Shown: one piece after another, positions 35,901 through 44,896 of the stretch
How positions within the stretch are numbered: the first letter of the stretch is position 1
Layout of the letters: each line of letters starts with the position of its first letter
NCBI GenBank assembly: GCA_030696345.1
Contig: JAUYSK010000016.1
Span: forward strand, 709,117 to 773,116
Reading direction: 5' to 3'
From: Azonexus sp.
GTDB taxonomy: Bacteria > Pseudomonadota > Gammaproteobacteria > Burkholderiales > Rhodocyclaceae
Length of the DNA: 64,000 nucleotides
Translations under genes and position numbers: made by a program
Notes under the pieces: model-generated
Seen by the model: only the letters and a program-made list of their open reading frames with translations
Told to the model about the DNA's origin: nothing
Database searches by the model: none

Positions 35901-36917
35901 TCAACTCGCCGAAAACGTAAAGGCGTCGGCGAAAAACTCCTCTTCCGGCAGTTTGCAGGTATTGATGAAATCGCGTCTGGCGACATCGATCATGACCGGG
36001 GAGCCGCAGGCATAGACCTGATAGTCGGCCAAGTCAGGGAAGTCGGACATTACGGCTTGATGAACGAAGCCGGTGCGGCCAGCCCAATGGTCATCGGCAG
36101 CCGGTTCCGATAGCACGGGTATGTACTTGATGTTGGCGTGGTCGGTCGCCCATTTTTCCGGCAGGGCGTTCTGATATAGATCGACCCGGGCCTTGGCGCC
36201 CCAGTAGATAAAAATCGGGCGCTCACATTTCTCGGCCATGGCGTGCTCGACGATGGCCTTGATCGGCGCGAAACCAGTACCGCCGGCGACCAGGATCATC
36301 GGTTTCGTCGAGTCTTCTCGCAAGTAGAAAGTGCCGTGCGGCCCATTGAAACGCAGGATGTCGCGGACTTTCATGGTCGAAAACACCTGTTCGGTGAACA
36401 GGCCGCCCGGTACGTGACGGATGTGCAACTGCAGCACGGCATCGTCGTGCGGGGCGTTGGCCAGCGAGAAACTGCGCTTCTTGCCATCCTTGAGCAGGAT
36501 ATCAATGTACTGCCCGGCCCAGAACTGCAGGCGCTCATTGGCCGGCAGGCGAAGGTGCATCTCGATGACGTCCGGGGCGAGTCGATCCAGGATTTCTATG
36601 CGTGACGGCAATGTCTTGACGGGGATGTCGCTGACCGAGCCTAGCTGCTTGCATTCGATAACCAGATCGGATTTTGCACTGGCGCAGCAGTAAAGGGTCA
36701 GGCCTGCCGCTTTTTCGTCTTCTTTCAACGCATGCGGCTGTGATTTGCCGTGGTCGACGCTGCCAGAAAGTACTTTTCCCTTGCAGGCCCCGCAGGCACC
36801 ATCCTTGCAGCCGTAAGGCAGGGTCATGCCCTGACGCAGCGCAGCGTCGAGCAAGGTTTCATTGGCCTCCGCCGCAAATTGGCGGCCGCTAGGCTGGACA
36901 GTGATTTGATAGCTCAT
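35901..36917 (-). CDS. 2Fe-2S ferredoxin-NAD(P)H reductase-type oxidoreductase
   Basis: A 338-residue flavoenzyme. The N-terminal plant-type ferredoxin domain has CKDGACGACKGKV and a later cysteine (LYCCA). A ferredoxin-reductase FAD domain (RSFSLANAPHD) and an NAD-binding domain (LVAGGTGFAPIKAIVEHA; VYACGSPVMI) follow. Beta-proteobacterial homologues are often annotated as CDP-6-deoxy-delta-3,4-glucoseen reductase, but no deoxysugar genes are nearby, so that name is doubtful; it is probably a generic electron-transfer partner. It diverges from the epimerase by 34 bases. Confidence 0.85.
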   Translation of the reverse strand: MSYQITVQPSGRQFAAEANETLLDAALRQGMTLPYGCKDGACGACKGKVLSGSVDHGKSQPHALKEDEKAAGLTLYCCASAKSDLVIECKQLGSVSDIPVKTLPSRIEILDRLAPDVIEMHLRLPANERLQFWAGQYIDILLKDGKKRSFSLANAPHDDAVLQLHIRHVPGGLFTEQVFSTMKVRDILRFNGPHGTFYLREDSTKPMILVAGGTGFAPIKAIVEHAMAEKCERPIFIYWGAKARVDLYQNALPEKWATDHANIKYIPVLSEPAADDHWAGRTGFVHQAVMSDFPDLADYQVYACGSPVMIDVARRDFINTCKLPEEEFFADAFTFSAS

Positions 36918-36951
36918 GTAATCCCCTGGGCCCGTCGGCTACAATGCCGGC

Positions 36952-37845
36952 GTGCAAAAAATCCTGATTGTCGGCAGCGGGGACGTTGCCCGCCGCATTC
37001 TCTCCCGTCTTGCCCACCGCTACCGCGTCTACGCTTTGTTGCGTGATCCGGGTCGCACCATCGAGTGGCGCGTTGCCGGCGCAACACCGGTGCTCGCCGA
37101 TCTTGATGATCGCGCCAGTCTCCAGCGTCTGAGCGGTCTGGCCGATCTCGTGCTGCATCTGGCGCCGCCGCCCAACGCGGGGCGGAACGATACGCGCACC
37201 CGCAACCTGCTGGCAGCTTTGGGCAAGGGCAAAAGTCTACCACGGCGACTGGTTTACGTAAGCACGACAGGGGTTTACGGGGATTGTGGTGGGGCACAAA
37301 TCGATGAGACACGTTACCTCAATCCGGAAAGTGCCCGGGCGGCTCGCCGGGTCAATGCCGAACACGGCTTGCGGCAATGGGGAACACGGACCGGGGTGCA
37401 GGTTTCCATCCTGCGGGCGCCGGGTATTTATGCCTCCGACAGGCTGCCGATAGAACGCCTGACCAAGGGCATGCCGGCACTGAGAGAGGCCGATGATGTT
37501 TTCACCAACCACATCCATGCCGATGATCTGGCTGCTGCCTGCGTTGCCGCGCTTCGTTTGGCTGGCGCCAATCGCGCCTACAATGTCGTCGATGATTCCG
37601 ATCTGCGCATGGCCGACTATTTCGACCGTGTCGCCGACGCCTTTGTCTTGCCGCGACCACCGCGCATCCCGCGCAGCGAGGCTGAAAAATCGTTGTCACC
37701 ATTGCAGATGTCCTTCATGCGCGAATCGCGCCGGATCGGCAACGCTCGCATCAAGAAAGAACTCAAATTACGTCTCGCATACCCGACAGTCGACGTCGGG
37801 ATAGCAGAGGCCTTACGCTCTAGGAGAAACGCATGCTCGTTTTGA
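36952..37845 (+). CDS. NAD(P)-dependent epimerase/dehydratase family protein
   Basis: A 297-residue extended short-chain-dehydrogenase-like protein. The N-terminal Rossmann motif is ILIVGSGDVARRILSRL and the active-site region reads VYVSTTGVYGDCGG. It starts with GTG at 36952. It ends inside hemJ (13-base overlap), so the two are co-translated. The substrate is unknown. Confidence 0.82.
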   Translation: MQKILIVGSGDVARRILSRLAHRYRVYALLRDPGRTIEWRVAGATPVLADLDDRASLQRLSGLADLVLHLAPPPNAGRNDTRTRNLLAALGKGKSLPRRLVYVSTTGVYGDCGGAQIDETRYLNPESARAARRVNAEHGLRQWGTRTGVQVSILRAPGIYASDRLPIERLTKGMPALREADDVFTNHIHADDLAAACVAALRLAGANRAYNVVDDSDLRMADYFDRVADAFVLPRPPRIPRSEAEKSLSPLQMSFMRESRRIGNARIKKELKLRLAYPTVDVGIAEALRSRRNACSF

Positions 37846-38249
37846 AAGCCTTGCATATCTGGATGGTCATATCCTGGTTTGCCGGCCTGTTCTATCTGCC
37901 CCGCATTTTTGTCAATCTGGCCATGGTGCCGGCCGATAGTCTGGCTGAACGTGACCGCCTGTTGCTGATGGCGAACAAACTTTATAGATTCATGACGCCG
38001 CTTGGTGTCCTGGCAGTGGTCAGCGGTATCTGGCTATGGCTCGGCTACGGCTTCAGTGGTGGCTGGCTGCACACCAAGACCACGCTGGTGGCTGGGCTGG
38101 CGGTTTATCACTGGCATTGCGGCCGCGTTCTCAAGGCTTTTTTGAGTGGTAGCAATGCCAAGTCGCACGTCTGGTTCCGCTTCTACAACGAACTGCCCGT
38201 CATCGTTTTGCTGATCATACTTTTCCTGGTTGTCCTGAAGCCTTTCTGA
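37833..38249 (+). CDS. hemJ: HemJ-type protoporphyrinogen IX oxidase
   Basis: A 138-residue inner-membrane protein with four hydrophobic segments. The motif HIWMVISWFAGLFYLPRIFV with its conserved His, and the later KTTLVAGLAVYHWHCG segment, match HemJ (CopD-like family), which oxidises protoporphyrinogen IX in haem synthesis. The ATG follows GGAG. It overlaps the upstream epimerase gene. Confidence 0.88.
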   Translation: MLVLKALHIWMVISWFAGLFYLPRIFVNLAMVPADSLAERDRLLLMANKLYRFMTPLGVLAVVSGIWLWLGYGFSGGWLHTKTTLVAGLAVYHWHCGRVLKAFLSGSNAKSHVWFRFYNELPVIVLLIILFLVVLKPF

Positions 38250-38250
38250 C

Positions 38251-39393
38251 ATGAACAAATATTTCGCAATTTGCCCGCGCGGGCTGGAAGAACTGCTCCT
38301 TGAGGAACTGCGAGCCGTCGGTGCCGAAGAGCTGCGGTCAACCCATGGTGGGGTGTTTTTCTCGGGTGAATGGAGTGTCTGCTACCGCGCCAACCTCGAA
38401 TCCCGGCTGGCGACCCGCATTCTCTGGCACATCGTCAAGGGTCCCTACGCCAAGGAAGAAGATATTTACCGACTGGCTGTTCGCCAGTTGTGGCCGAATC
38501 ATTTTGCCGTCAGCCGGACCATGCGCGTTGTGACAACGGCGATCAAGTGCCCGCTCAAGTCGCTGGATTTCGTCACGCTGCGCGTCAAGGATGCCGTCTG
38601 CGACCGCTTCCGCGAAGATCGCGGGGAACGGCCGAATATCGAGACGCGCAATCCGGATGTCAGCGTCCATGTTTTTCTCAGCGAAAACGAATGCACGCTG
38701 TATCTCGATACCTCCGGTCAGCCGCTGTGGCAGCGCGGCTTCCGCAAGGCCAGCGTCGAGGCGCCGCTGAAGGAAAATCTGGCGGCCGGCATCCTGAAAC
38801 TGACCGGCTGGCAGCCCGGCATGTCTTTGGTCGATCCGATGTGCGGCAGCGGCACTTTCCTGCTCGAAGCCGTGCAAATGGCGCTGGACCGTGCTCCGGG
38901 TCTGGACCGTGGCTTTGCCTTTGAAAGGCTGGGCAATTTCGATGCGCTGAGCTGGGCCAGCATTCGTCAGGCTGCCGAGGCGCGTGTCAAGCCAGCGGAG
39001 CCGCTGGCCATTCGTGGCTACGATATCGACGACAAAGCCGTCCGGGCAACGCGACGCAATTTGCAGGAAGCCGGCTTTGGCGGCATCGTTACCGTCGATC
39101 TCGCCGATATTCTTGAGGTCGAGCCGCTGACCGATCAGGGAGTCATGGTCGCCAATCCACCTTACGGCGAACGTATTGGCGAGCAGGATGAACTGGCTGA
39201 GCTTTACCCGCAACTTGGTTCGGCGTTGAAGAAGCATTGGGCTGGCTGGAACTGCTTCTTCTTCACAGCGGACCTGCGCCTGCCCAAACTGGTCGGCCTC
39301 AGGCCCAGCCGCAAGACACCGCTGTTCAATGGTCCGCTGGAGTGCCGGCTATTTGAAATCCGCATGGTGGCAGGCAGCAATCGCAAGCTGTGA
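38251..39393 (+). CDS. rlmL: THUMP-domain 23S rRNA guanine-N2 methyltransferase, RlmL type
   Basis: A 380-residue methyltransferase matching the N-terminal half of E. coli RlmL/YcbY. The THUMP region spans about residues 45-155. The catalytic domain has SAM motif DPMCGSGTFLLEA and the N6/N2-amine motif NPPYGERIG. The RlmK half present in the E. coli fusion is absent, common outside gamma-proteobacteria. It should methylate a guanine in 23S rRNA. Confidence 0.88.
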   Translation: MNKYFAICPRGLEELLLEELRAVGAEELRSTHGGVFFSGEWSVCYRANLESRLATRILWHIVKGPYAKEEDIYRLAVRQLWPNHFAVSRTMRVVTTAIKCPLKSLDFVTLRVKDAVCDRFREDRGERPNIETRNPDVSVHVFLSENECTLYLDTSGQPLWQRGFRKASVEAPLKENLAAGILKLTGWQPGMSLVDPMCGSGTFLLEAVQMALDRAPGLDRGFAFERLGNFDALSWASIRQAAEARVKPAEPLAIRGYDIDDKAVRATRRNLQEAGFGGIVTVDLADILEVEPLTDQGVMVANPPYGERIGEQDELAELYPQLGSALKKHWAGWNCFFFTADLRLPKLVGLRPSRKTPLFNGPLECRLFEIRMVAGSNRKL

Positions 39394-39426
39394 TTGCTGC
39401 GATGCAATATGAATTCTCATTTGATC

Positions 39427-39451
39427 TTGGTCAGCCTTTGGGTCTGACCAA
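39427..39451. promoter_or_regulatory. Inverted repeat TTGGTCAG-N9-CTGACCAA
   Basis: A perfect eight-base dyad lies 47 bases before the CoA-transferase start. The arms resemble GntR/FadR-type half-sites (TGGTC/GACCA), so it may be an operator; a weak hairpin is also possible. Confidence 0.4.
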
Positions 39452-39497
39452 TATGCGAACATTTATCTTTTAACAAAAAGCTCGGGAGATCGCTGCA

Positions 39498-40793
39498 ATG
39501 TCCGTTCAGTCTCTGTATCAGCAAAAACGCATGTCCGCCGCCGATGCCATTCGCGTCGTGAAAAATGGTGACACCATCGTTGTGCCAACCGCTGTCGGCG
39601 AACCGCCTGCTTTGTTGACTGCACTTTCCGAGGCGCGTCGCGATTTTCGTGGTGTTCAGGTCGTGCAGATTCTGCCCTTGCGGAAATATGCTTACTTCGA
39701 TCCCGAAACCGTTGAAAACGTCCGCCATTCGGCCTACTTCTTCGGTGGCGTTTCCCGGCCCGGTGGGCAGGATGGGTGGATCGATTTCATTCCCGCCTAT
39801 TTCTCCGAGTTGCCACAGTTAATCAATCGCGATCTGACGCCGGCCAATGTCGTTTTCTCGATGGCTTCGCCGATGGACGAACATGGTTATTTTTCGCTGT
39901 CGCTGGGCACCGACTACACCATGGCCGCCATTGCCAAGGCCCATTCCGTGGTGCTTGAGGTCAATCCGAACGTACCGTTTGCCAATGGCAATTGCCACAT
40001 CCATATTTCTCAGGTCGCCGCACTGACTGAAAGTGAAGATCCCATCCTCGAAGTCGGTCTGCCCAAGATTGGCCCGGTTCAGGAAGCCATCGGCAAGTAT
40101 GTGGCGGACATGATTCCGAACGGTGCGACGCTGCAGATCGGTTACGGTGGTATTCCCGACGCCGTGGTCATGCAGCTGACCGACAAGCACGATCTTGGCA
40201 TCCACACTGAAATGGTCGGCGACGGCATTATGTCGCTGGTTGAAGCTGGCGTGGTCACCAATCGCAAGAAGAATTTCCATCCCGGCAAAATGCTGGCTAC
40301 CTTCGCGCTGGGTTCGAAGAAGCTTTATCAATTCATGCATCGCAATCCATCGCTGGAAATGCACCCGGTTGATTTCACCAACGACCCGTATCGTGCCGGC
40401 AAGAACGACAACCTGCACGCCATCAATGCCACGATGCAGATCGACTTTCTCGGGCAGTGCGGTTCCGAAAGTCTCGGCTCCAAGCCCTATTCGGGTACCG
40501 GTGGGCAGTCCGACTTCGTCCGCGCCGCGAATCGCTCGAACGGTGGCAAGGCCTTCATCGTGCTGCCGTCGACCGCCAAGGACGACACCATCTCGCGCAT
40601 CGTGCCGACTTTGTCGGCTGGTACGCATGTGTCGACCAGCAAGAACGATATCAACTATGTGGTGACTGAGTTCGGTGTCGCCCAGTTGCGTGGCAAGACC
40701 GCGAAGCAACGCTGTGAGGCGCTGATCGGTATTGCGCATCCGAATTTCCGTGGTGAACTTCGGGAAGCGGCGAAGAAGATCAAGTTGCTTTGA
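39498..40793 (+). CDS. Acetyl-CoA hydrolase/CoA-transferase family protein
   Basis: A 431-residue enzyme of the family that includes 4-hydroxybutyrate and butyrate:acetate CoA-transferases. The conserved GIHTEMVGDG block puts a Glu at residue 238, the position of the catalytic glutamate in 4-hydroxybutyrate CoA-transferase. GYGGIPDAV and VVTEFGVAQLRGK also match. It probably moves CoA between acetate and another short-chain acid. An inverted repeat upstream may be its operator. A small gene follows 11 bases downstream. Confidence 0.87.
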   Translation: MSVQSLYQQKRMSAADAIRVVKNGDTIVVPTAVGEPPALLTALSEARRDFRGVQVVQILPLRKYAYFDPETVENVRHSAYFFGGVSRPGGQDGWIDFIPAYFSELPQLINRDLTPANVVFSMASPMDEHGYFSLSLGTDYTMAAIAKAHSVVLEVNPNVPFANGNCHIHISQVAALTESEDPILEVGLPKIGPVQEAIGKYVADMIPNGATLQIGYGGIPDAVVMQLTDKHDLGIHTEMVGDGIMSLVEAGVVTNRKKNFHPGKMLATFALGSKKLYQFMHRNPSLEMHPVDFTNDPYRAGKNDNLHAINATMQIDFLGQCGSESLGSKPYSGTGGQSDFVRAANRSNGGKAFIVLPSTAKDDTISRIVPTLSAGTHVSTSKNDINYVVTEFGVAQLRGKTAKQRCEALIGIAHPNFRGELREAAKKIKLL

Positions 40794-40803
40794 GACAGTC
40801 TTG

Positions 40804-41127
40804 ATGCTGCAAAAGCGGTTTTCGGATAAGCAACTCGAAAAAATCATCGAGGAGGCGACCATCTATATGTGCGCCTGTCCGGCTCAGGTGGCGGTACAAC
40901 TTCGTGCGCTGCGCAAGTTGTACCGTTATCAGACCGCTTGCGAAGTGAACCCGGAAAACGATTCGCTCGTCCATCAAGCCATTGCGGCGGCCACCGTGAG
41001 TTCGCATGTCGTGATGGAGGAGTGCATGGATCAGGTGCTGACGCTTGAAGGTTGGGACCGGGCAACGCTGAAAATGCCTGAAGGTCTGCGCCGCAAACAG
41101 ATTGAGTCGCTGGATCGGGACGATTGA
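40804..41127 (+). CDS. Small conserved-looking protein after CoA-transferase
   Basis: A 107-residue soluble protein, mostly helical, with a cysteine motif MCACPAQVAVQL near the N-terminus and a third cysteine in YRYQTACEVN. The ATG at 40804 lies 11 bases after the CoA-transferase stop without a clear ribosome-binding site, suggesting translational coupling. I do not recognise the family. Confidence 0.65.
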   Translation: MLQKRFSDKQLEKIIEEATIYMCACPAQVAVQLRALRKLYRYQTACEVNPENDSLVHQAIAAATVSSHVVMEECMDQVLTLEGWDRATLKMPEGLRRKQIESLDRDD

Positions 41128-41226
41128 GGTCGTCCGTGACGCTTACAAACTGTCGCAATTTAGTTCGCCCGATCCGCCGATAATTCGCTATCTTGTAAGC
41201 GAGTAACTGGAAGATCGGGTGTGGCA

Positions 41227-41559
41227 ATGAAAGCGCAAAAAATCCTGTTGGCGCTGCTGGTTCTGATATTGGTCGGGACAGGTAGTGCCTTGGCGCATGG
41301 TGTTCGTGGCCGTGTCGGCGTTTATTTTGGTCCGGCCTGGAGCCCGTGGTTCTATCCGCCTCCCTATTATTACCAGCCGCAGGTGATTGTGGTCCCGCAG
41401 GCACCCCCACCCGTATATATCGAGCAGAACCAGATGGCCCCTGAGCCAGCGACAGCGCAGCAATACTGGTACTACTGCAACAGCGCCAAGGGCTACTACC
41501 CGTACGTCAAGGAATGTTCCGATGGCTGGCAGAAGGTTTTGCCTGAACCGGCGAGGTGA
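41227..41559 (+). CDS. Small exported Pro/Tyr-rich protein
   Basis: A 110-residue protein with a signal peptide (MKAQKILLALLVLILVGTGSALA). The mature part is rich in Pro and Tyr (WFYPPPYYYQPQ) and ends with a C-terminal WYYCNSAKGYYPYVKEC motif that holds two cysteines, seen in many beta-proteobacterial envelope proteins. A GTG six bases earlier is an alternative start. The next gene, an envelope lipoprotein, begins five bases after its stop. Confidence 0.75.
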   Translation: MKAQKILLALLVLILVGTGSALAHGVRGRVGVYFGPAWSPWFYPPPYYYQPQVIVVPQAPPPVYIEQNQMAPEPATAQQYWYYCNSAKGYYPYVKECSDGWQKVLPEPAR

Positions 41560-41564
41560 TTGCC

Positions 41565-42098
41565 ATGAATGACAAAGTAACTTATTGCCTTCGGGCCTCT
41601 GGTGTTGCCGGGGCTCTGCTGCTTGGCGCCTGTACTGTAATGCCAACTGGACCAAGCGTCATGGTTCTACCGGGAACCGGCCAGACCATCGAGCGTTTCC
41701 GCGACGACGAAAATCTTTGTCGGCAATATGCCTATTATCAGACCGGAGGCAAAAGCGCGGATCAGGCAAGCAGGGAGTCGGCGGTCACCAGCGCGGTGGT
41801 CGGAACAGCCATTGGTGCTGCGGCCGGTGCCGCGATTGGCGGGCGGGAAGGTGCGGCGGTCGGCGCCGGTGCGGGCTTGCTGGTTGGCAGTACAACGGGG
41901 GCAGGCGCAGCGCGAAGTTCAGGTGTTGGCACTCAGCGCCAGTACGACAATGCCTTCATCCAGTGCATGTACAGCAAGGGACATCGCGTTCCCGTGCCTG
42001 GGAATATGGCCTATCCGAAGCCGGTGCGGGCGGTTGATGCCGGAATTCCGCCGCCGCCGCCGGGAATGCCGCCCCCCCCTCCGCCAAACGCGAACTAG
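41565..42098 (+). CDS. Glycine-zipper outer-membrane-type lipoprotein
   Basis: A 177-residue protein with a lipoprotein signal peptide (lipobox LLGAC). The central part is a Gly/Ala zipper (VVGTAIGAAAGAAIGG region) like those of SlyB/YMGG proteins that embed in membranes. A short cysteine motif (AFIQCMYSKGHRVPVPG) and a polyproline C-terminus follow. The start at 41565 is favoured by GAGGTG. It forms an operon with the preceding exported protein. Confidence 0.82.
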   Translation: MNDKVTYCLRASGVAGALLLGACTVMPTGPSVMVLPGTGQTIERFRDDENLCRQYAYYQTGGKSADQASRESAVTSAVVGTAIGAAAGAAIGGREGAAVGAGAGLLVGSTTGAGAARSSGVGTQRQYDNAFIQCMYSKGHRVPVPGNMAYPKPVRAVDAGIPPPPPGMPPPPPPNAN

Positions 42099-42129
42099 AT
42101 TTTTTATCTGTAGAGGAATTGATCCAAGG

Positions 42130-42146
42130 TGTCGGAAATTTTTACA
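42130..42146 (+). promoter_or_regulatory. Possible activator site upstream of sigma-54 promoter
   Basis: TGTCGGAAATTTTTACA, an imperfect dyad with TGT/ACA ends, lies about 60 bases upstream of the -24 element, where an enhancer-binding protein could act. Assignment is speculative. Confidence 0.25.
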
Positions 42147-42208
42147 TAGACATCTGATGGTAGTGTTTTGTGCAAAAAAATCTACACATAATCAACGTGT
42201 TGTGATTT

Positions 42209-42224
42209 TGGCCTGAGTTTTGCT
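42209..42224 (+). promoter_or_regulatory. Sigma-54 (-24/-12) promoter for PEP-CTERM gene
   Basis: TGGCCTGAGTTTTGCT matches 14 of 16 positions of TGGCACGN4TTGCW. The key GG (42210-42211) and GC (42222-42223) are separated by exactly ten bases. It lies 63 bases before the ATG at 42288. PEP-CTERM genes in related bacteria are known to depend on RpoN. Confidence 0.65.
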
Positions 42225-42287
42225 TAATTTCTTTAGCGTCAGGTTTCATCCCTATTTCACTCATCTGGATTTTTGTAGGAGATTGTC

Positions 42288-43004
42288 ATGCGTTTAAGTC
42301 TAATTTCTGTCGCTGTTGTCACAGCTTTCGCTGCCTCTGCAGCCAATGCCACGATTGCAACGGTTTTTAATAGTATTCCCGCAGGTATTACCAGCTTCAA
42401 CAACACGGTTACGGGTGCTGGTGGCACGGTAATAGCTGATAATTGGAGTGGTCTCCCGGATGGTGTGGCTAGTATCGCTCGCACTGGTTATACGATTTCC
42501 AAGAATGATGGTTCGCTTCTTCAAAACCAAGGTGTTTATTATGGCGGTACCAGTACCGGTGAATCGTTTAATATCAATCCGGCTGGCACTGGGCCGGGGT
42601 TGGGCGCAATCGGCAGCGGTATTACCTTCCAGTTTGCTACCGGTGTAAATTCGTTCGGTTTTGAGGTGGGTGATTGGGGTACATGTTGCCAGCCTTCGGC
42701 GCTTTATATCTCCTTTGACAATGGTGCGCCGATCAAGGTTGGACAGTCCAACGTCTATGGCGACGTTTCCTTTGGTAATACTTTCGAGGTTTTCGTTGCT
42801 GCGTTTGATGACTCTGGTACTTTCAGCAAGGTTCAATTCTGGGGTGACGGTTTCGGCGAGTATTTGGTCGCTGGTGGGACAATTCGCTATGCCACAATCG
42901 GGAAGGGAACCTTGCCGGTTTCTGAACCTGCTTCCTTGGCTTTGCTGGGTCTTGGTTTGGCTGGTTTGGCCGCTTCACGCCGCCGTAAGGTCGTTTCGAA
43001 CTAA
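42288..43004 (+). CDS. PEP-CTERM sorting-domain protein
   Basis: A 238-residue exported protein. The signal peptide ends around AASAANA. The C-terminus has a PEP-CTERM tail, SEPASLALLGLGLAGLAA followed by a basic cluster (SRRRK), which an exosortase would cut. The mature body is rich in Gly, Ser, Thr and Phe, with FGFEVGDWG and a CC pair, resembling other PEP-CTERM surface proteins. The ATG follows GTAGGAG. No exosortase is in the window, so processing depends on genes elsewhere. Expression is probably sigma-54 dependent. Confidence 0.88.
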   Translation: MRLSLISVAVVTAFAASAANATIATVFNSIPAGITSFNNTVTGAGGTVIADNWSGLPDGVASIARTGYTISKNDGSLLQNQGVYYGGTSTGESFNINPAGTGPGLGAIGSGITFQFATGVNSFGFEVGDWGTCCQPSALYISFDNGAPIKVGQSNVYGDVSFGNTFEVFVAAFDDSGTFSKVQFWGDGFGEYLVAGGTIRYATIGKGTLPVSEPASLALLGLGLAGLAASRRRKVVSN

Positions 43005-43020
43005 AGGTAACGGTTATTCC

Positions 43021-43050
43021 AAAAGGCCCCGCACTGTGCGGGGCCTTTTT
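43021..43050. terminator. Rho-independent terminator, probably bidirectional
   Basis: A 13-base perfect stem (AAAAGGCCCCGCA with TGCGGGGCCTTTT) and loop CTG, with T-runs on both strands, lies between the PEP-CTERM gene and the convergent lipA. It can end transcripts from both sides. Confidence 0.9.
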
Positions 43051-43053
43051 GTT

Positions 43054-44019
43054 TCAGGCGACGCCAGCGCTATGTGCCTGCTGGTCAGCCCAGTAAGATG
43101 ATCTGACCATAGGTGCGCATGCTGCACCCGTAAACCCCATTTTTTTCGCCTCTTCCTCATACATCTTGAAAATGTCGGGATGGACGTAGCGGCTAACTGG
43201 TAGGTGGTGGCCGGTGGGGGCGAGGTATTGGCCGATGGTCAGCATTTCGACACCGTGGGCGCGCAGGTCGCGCATCACTTCCAGAATTTCCTCGTCGGTT
43301 TCGCCAAGGCCGACCATCAGGCCGGATTTGGTGGAAACGTTCGGGTAGCGGGCCTTGAATTGCTTGAGGAATTCCAATGAGTGCTTGTAGTCGGCACCCG
43401 GGCGGGCCTGTTTGTAGAGGCGGGGAATGGTTTCCATATTGTGGTTCAGTACATCGGGCAGGGCGCCACCGAGGACGTCGAGTGCTACTTCCATTCGCCC
43501 TCGGAAATCGGGAACCAGCGTTTCGATGGTGGTGGTCGGCGACAGTTTGCGGGTGTGGCGAATGACGTCGACAAAGTGCTGGGCGCCGCCGTCGCGCAGG
43601 TCGTCGCGGTCGACGCTGGTAATCACGACATATTTAAGTTTTAGCGCGGCGACCGACTCGGCCAGTTCGCGAGGCTCTTCGGGGTTGGGCGGTAACGGCT
43701 GGCCGTGGCCGACGTCGCAGAACGGGCAGCGGCGGGTGCAGATGTCGCCAAGGATCATGAAGGTTGCCGTGCCGCGGCCGAAGCATTCGCCAATGTTGGG
43801 GCAGGTGGCTTCTTCGCAGACGGTGTGCAGCTTGCGTTCGCGCAACATGGATTTGATTTCGCCGAAGCGCCCGGCGCTGTTGCCGGCCTTGACGCGTATC
43901 CAGTCGGGCTTTTTCAAAGGCGTGTCGACGGGCACGATCTTGATGGGAATGCGCGCGGTTTTCAATTCGCCTTTTTGCTTGACGCCTTTTTGCTTCGCGC
44001 TTCCTACATTGTCAGTCAT
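43054..44019 (-). CDS. lipA: Lipoyl synthase LipA
   Basis: A 321-residue radical-SAM enzyme that inserts sulfur into octanoyl groups. It has both required cysteine sets: [12 protein letters not shown] and the radical-[11 protein letters not shown]. The C-terminal RSSYWA block is present. It overlaps lipB by eight bases in the same operon. Confidence 0.97.
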   Translation of the reverse strand: MTDNVGSAKQKGVKQKGELKTARIPIKIVPVDTPLKKPDWIRVKAGNSAGRFGEIKSMLRERKLHTVCEEATCPNIGECFGRGTATFMILGDICTRRCPFCDVGHGQPLPPNPEEPRELAESVAALKLKYVVITSVDRDDLRDGGAQHFVDVIRHTRKLSPTTTIETLVPDFRGRMEVALDVLGGALPDVLNHNMETIPRLYKQARPGADYKHSLEFLKQFKARYPNVSTKSGLMVGLGETDEEILEVMRDLRAHGVEMLTIGQYLAPTGHHLPVSRYVHPDIFKMYEEEAKKMGFTGAACAPMVRSSYWADQQAHSAGVA

Positions 44020-44629
44020 GTTGTTTGTCCAGTTGAAGCCGCAGGTGTTGGGAGAGTTGCTCGCCGGCCTCGTGGGCGGTAAGCGGGATGTTGAGGTCTT
44101 TGGTCTGAATGACTTTCAGGCCAGCATAGCCGCAGGGGTTGATTGCGGCAAATGGGGAAAGATCCATATCGACATTGAGCGAAACACCATGGTAAGAGCA
44201 ACCATTGCGGATGCGCAGGCCCAGCGCTGCCACCTTGGCGTCGCCGACATAGACGCCGGGGGCGCCATCGCGCCGATCGGCCGTGACGCCGTATTCGGCC
44301 AGTAAATTGATCACGGCCTGCTCAATGGCGGTGACCAGTTCGCGGACCTTGATTTTCAGGCGCGAGAGGTCAAGCAGAAGGTAGATTACGACCTGACCGG
44401 GGCCGTGGTAAGTAACCTGGCCGCCCCGGTCGATCTTGACGATGGGGATGCCGATATCTTCGAGGATATGTTCAGGCTTGCCGGCTTGGCCGAGGGTGTA
44501 GACCGGTGGATGTTCGACAATCCATATTTCGTCAGGCGTTTCAGCGGTACGGCTGGCCGTGAAGTCCTGCATGGCCTTGAAGGTCGGCTCGTAGTCGACC
44601 CGCCCCAGCCTTTTGACTACAAGGCTCAC
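44012..44629 (-). CDS. lipB: Octanoyl-[ACP]:protein transferase LipB
   Basis: A 205-residue enzyme that transfers octanoate to lipoyl domains. The catalytic Cys (INPCGYAG) and Lys (GDAKVAALG) are present, as is the [12 protein letters not shown] block. It starts with GTG overlapping the DUF493 stop, giving a coupled DUF493-lipB-lipA unit. Confidence 0.95.
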   Translation of the reverse strand: MSLVVKRLGRVDYEPTFKAMQDFTASRTAETPDEIWIVEHPPVYTLGQAGKPEHILEDIGIPIVKIDRGGQVTYHGPGQVVIYLLLDLSRLKIKVRELVTAIEQAVINLLAEYGVTADRRDGAPGVYVGDAKVAALGLRIRNGCSYHGVSLNVDMDLSPFAAINPCGYAGLKVIQTKDLNIPLTAHEAGEQLSQHLRLQLDKQHD

Positions 44630-44895
44630 AGCACCACTTTGATCAGGGGGTGCCCGCTCAGGTCGGTATATAGCGCATCAAGTTGCGGTTTTGATCGGGC
44701 GACAACGGTGCACGTCAGACTGACGTAGTTGCCACCTGAGCTGGAGCGCATTTCCATTGTTGCACCATCGAAATCCGGTGCGTGCAGGGTAACGATTTCA
44801 AGGACGACCTGGGCGAGCGTTTCCTCCGCTTTGCCCATGATCTTCAGGGGAAAGTCGCAGGGGAATTCGAGCAGGGTGTCCTTGTACGAAGCCAT
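44626..44895 (-). CDS. DUF493 (YbeD-like) protein
   Basis: An 89-residue ferredoxin-fold-like protein of the YbeD/DUF493 family, with [19 protein letters not shown] and the C-terminal [16 protein letters not shown]. It commonly sits next to lipB in proteobacteria and may be regulatory. The start at 44895 is one base from the dat stop, so it is in the same operon. Confidence 0.9.
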   Translation of the reverse strand: MASYKDTLLEFPCDFPLKIMGKAEETLAQVVLEIVTLHAPDFDGATMEMRSSSGGNYVSLTCTVVARSKPQLDALYTDLSGHPLIKVVL

Positions 44896-44896
44896 C

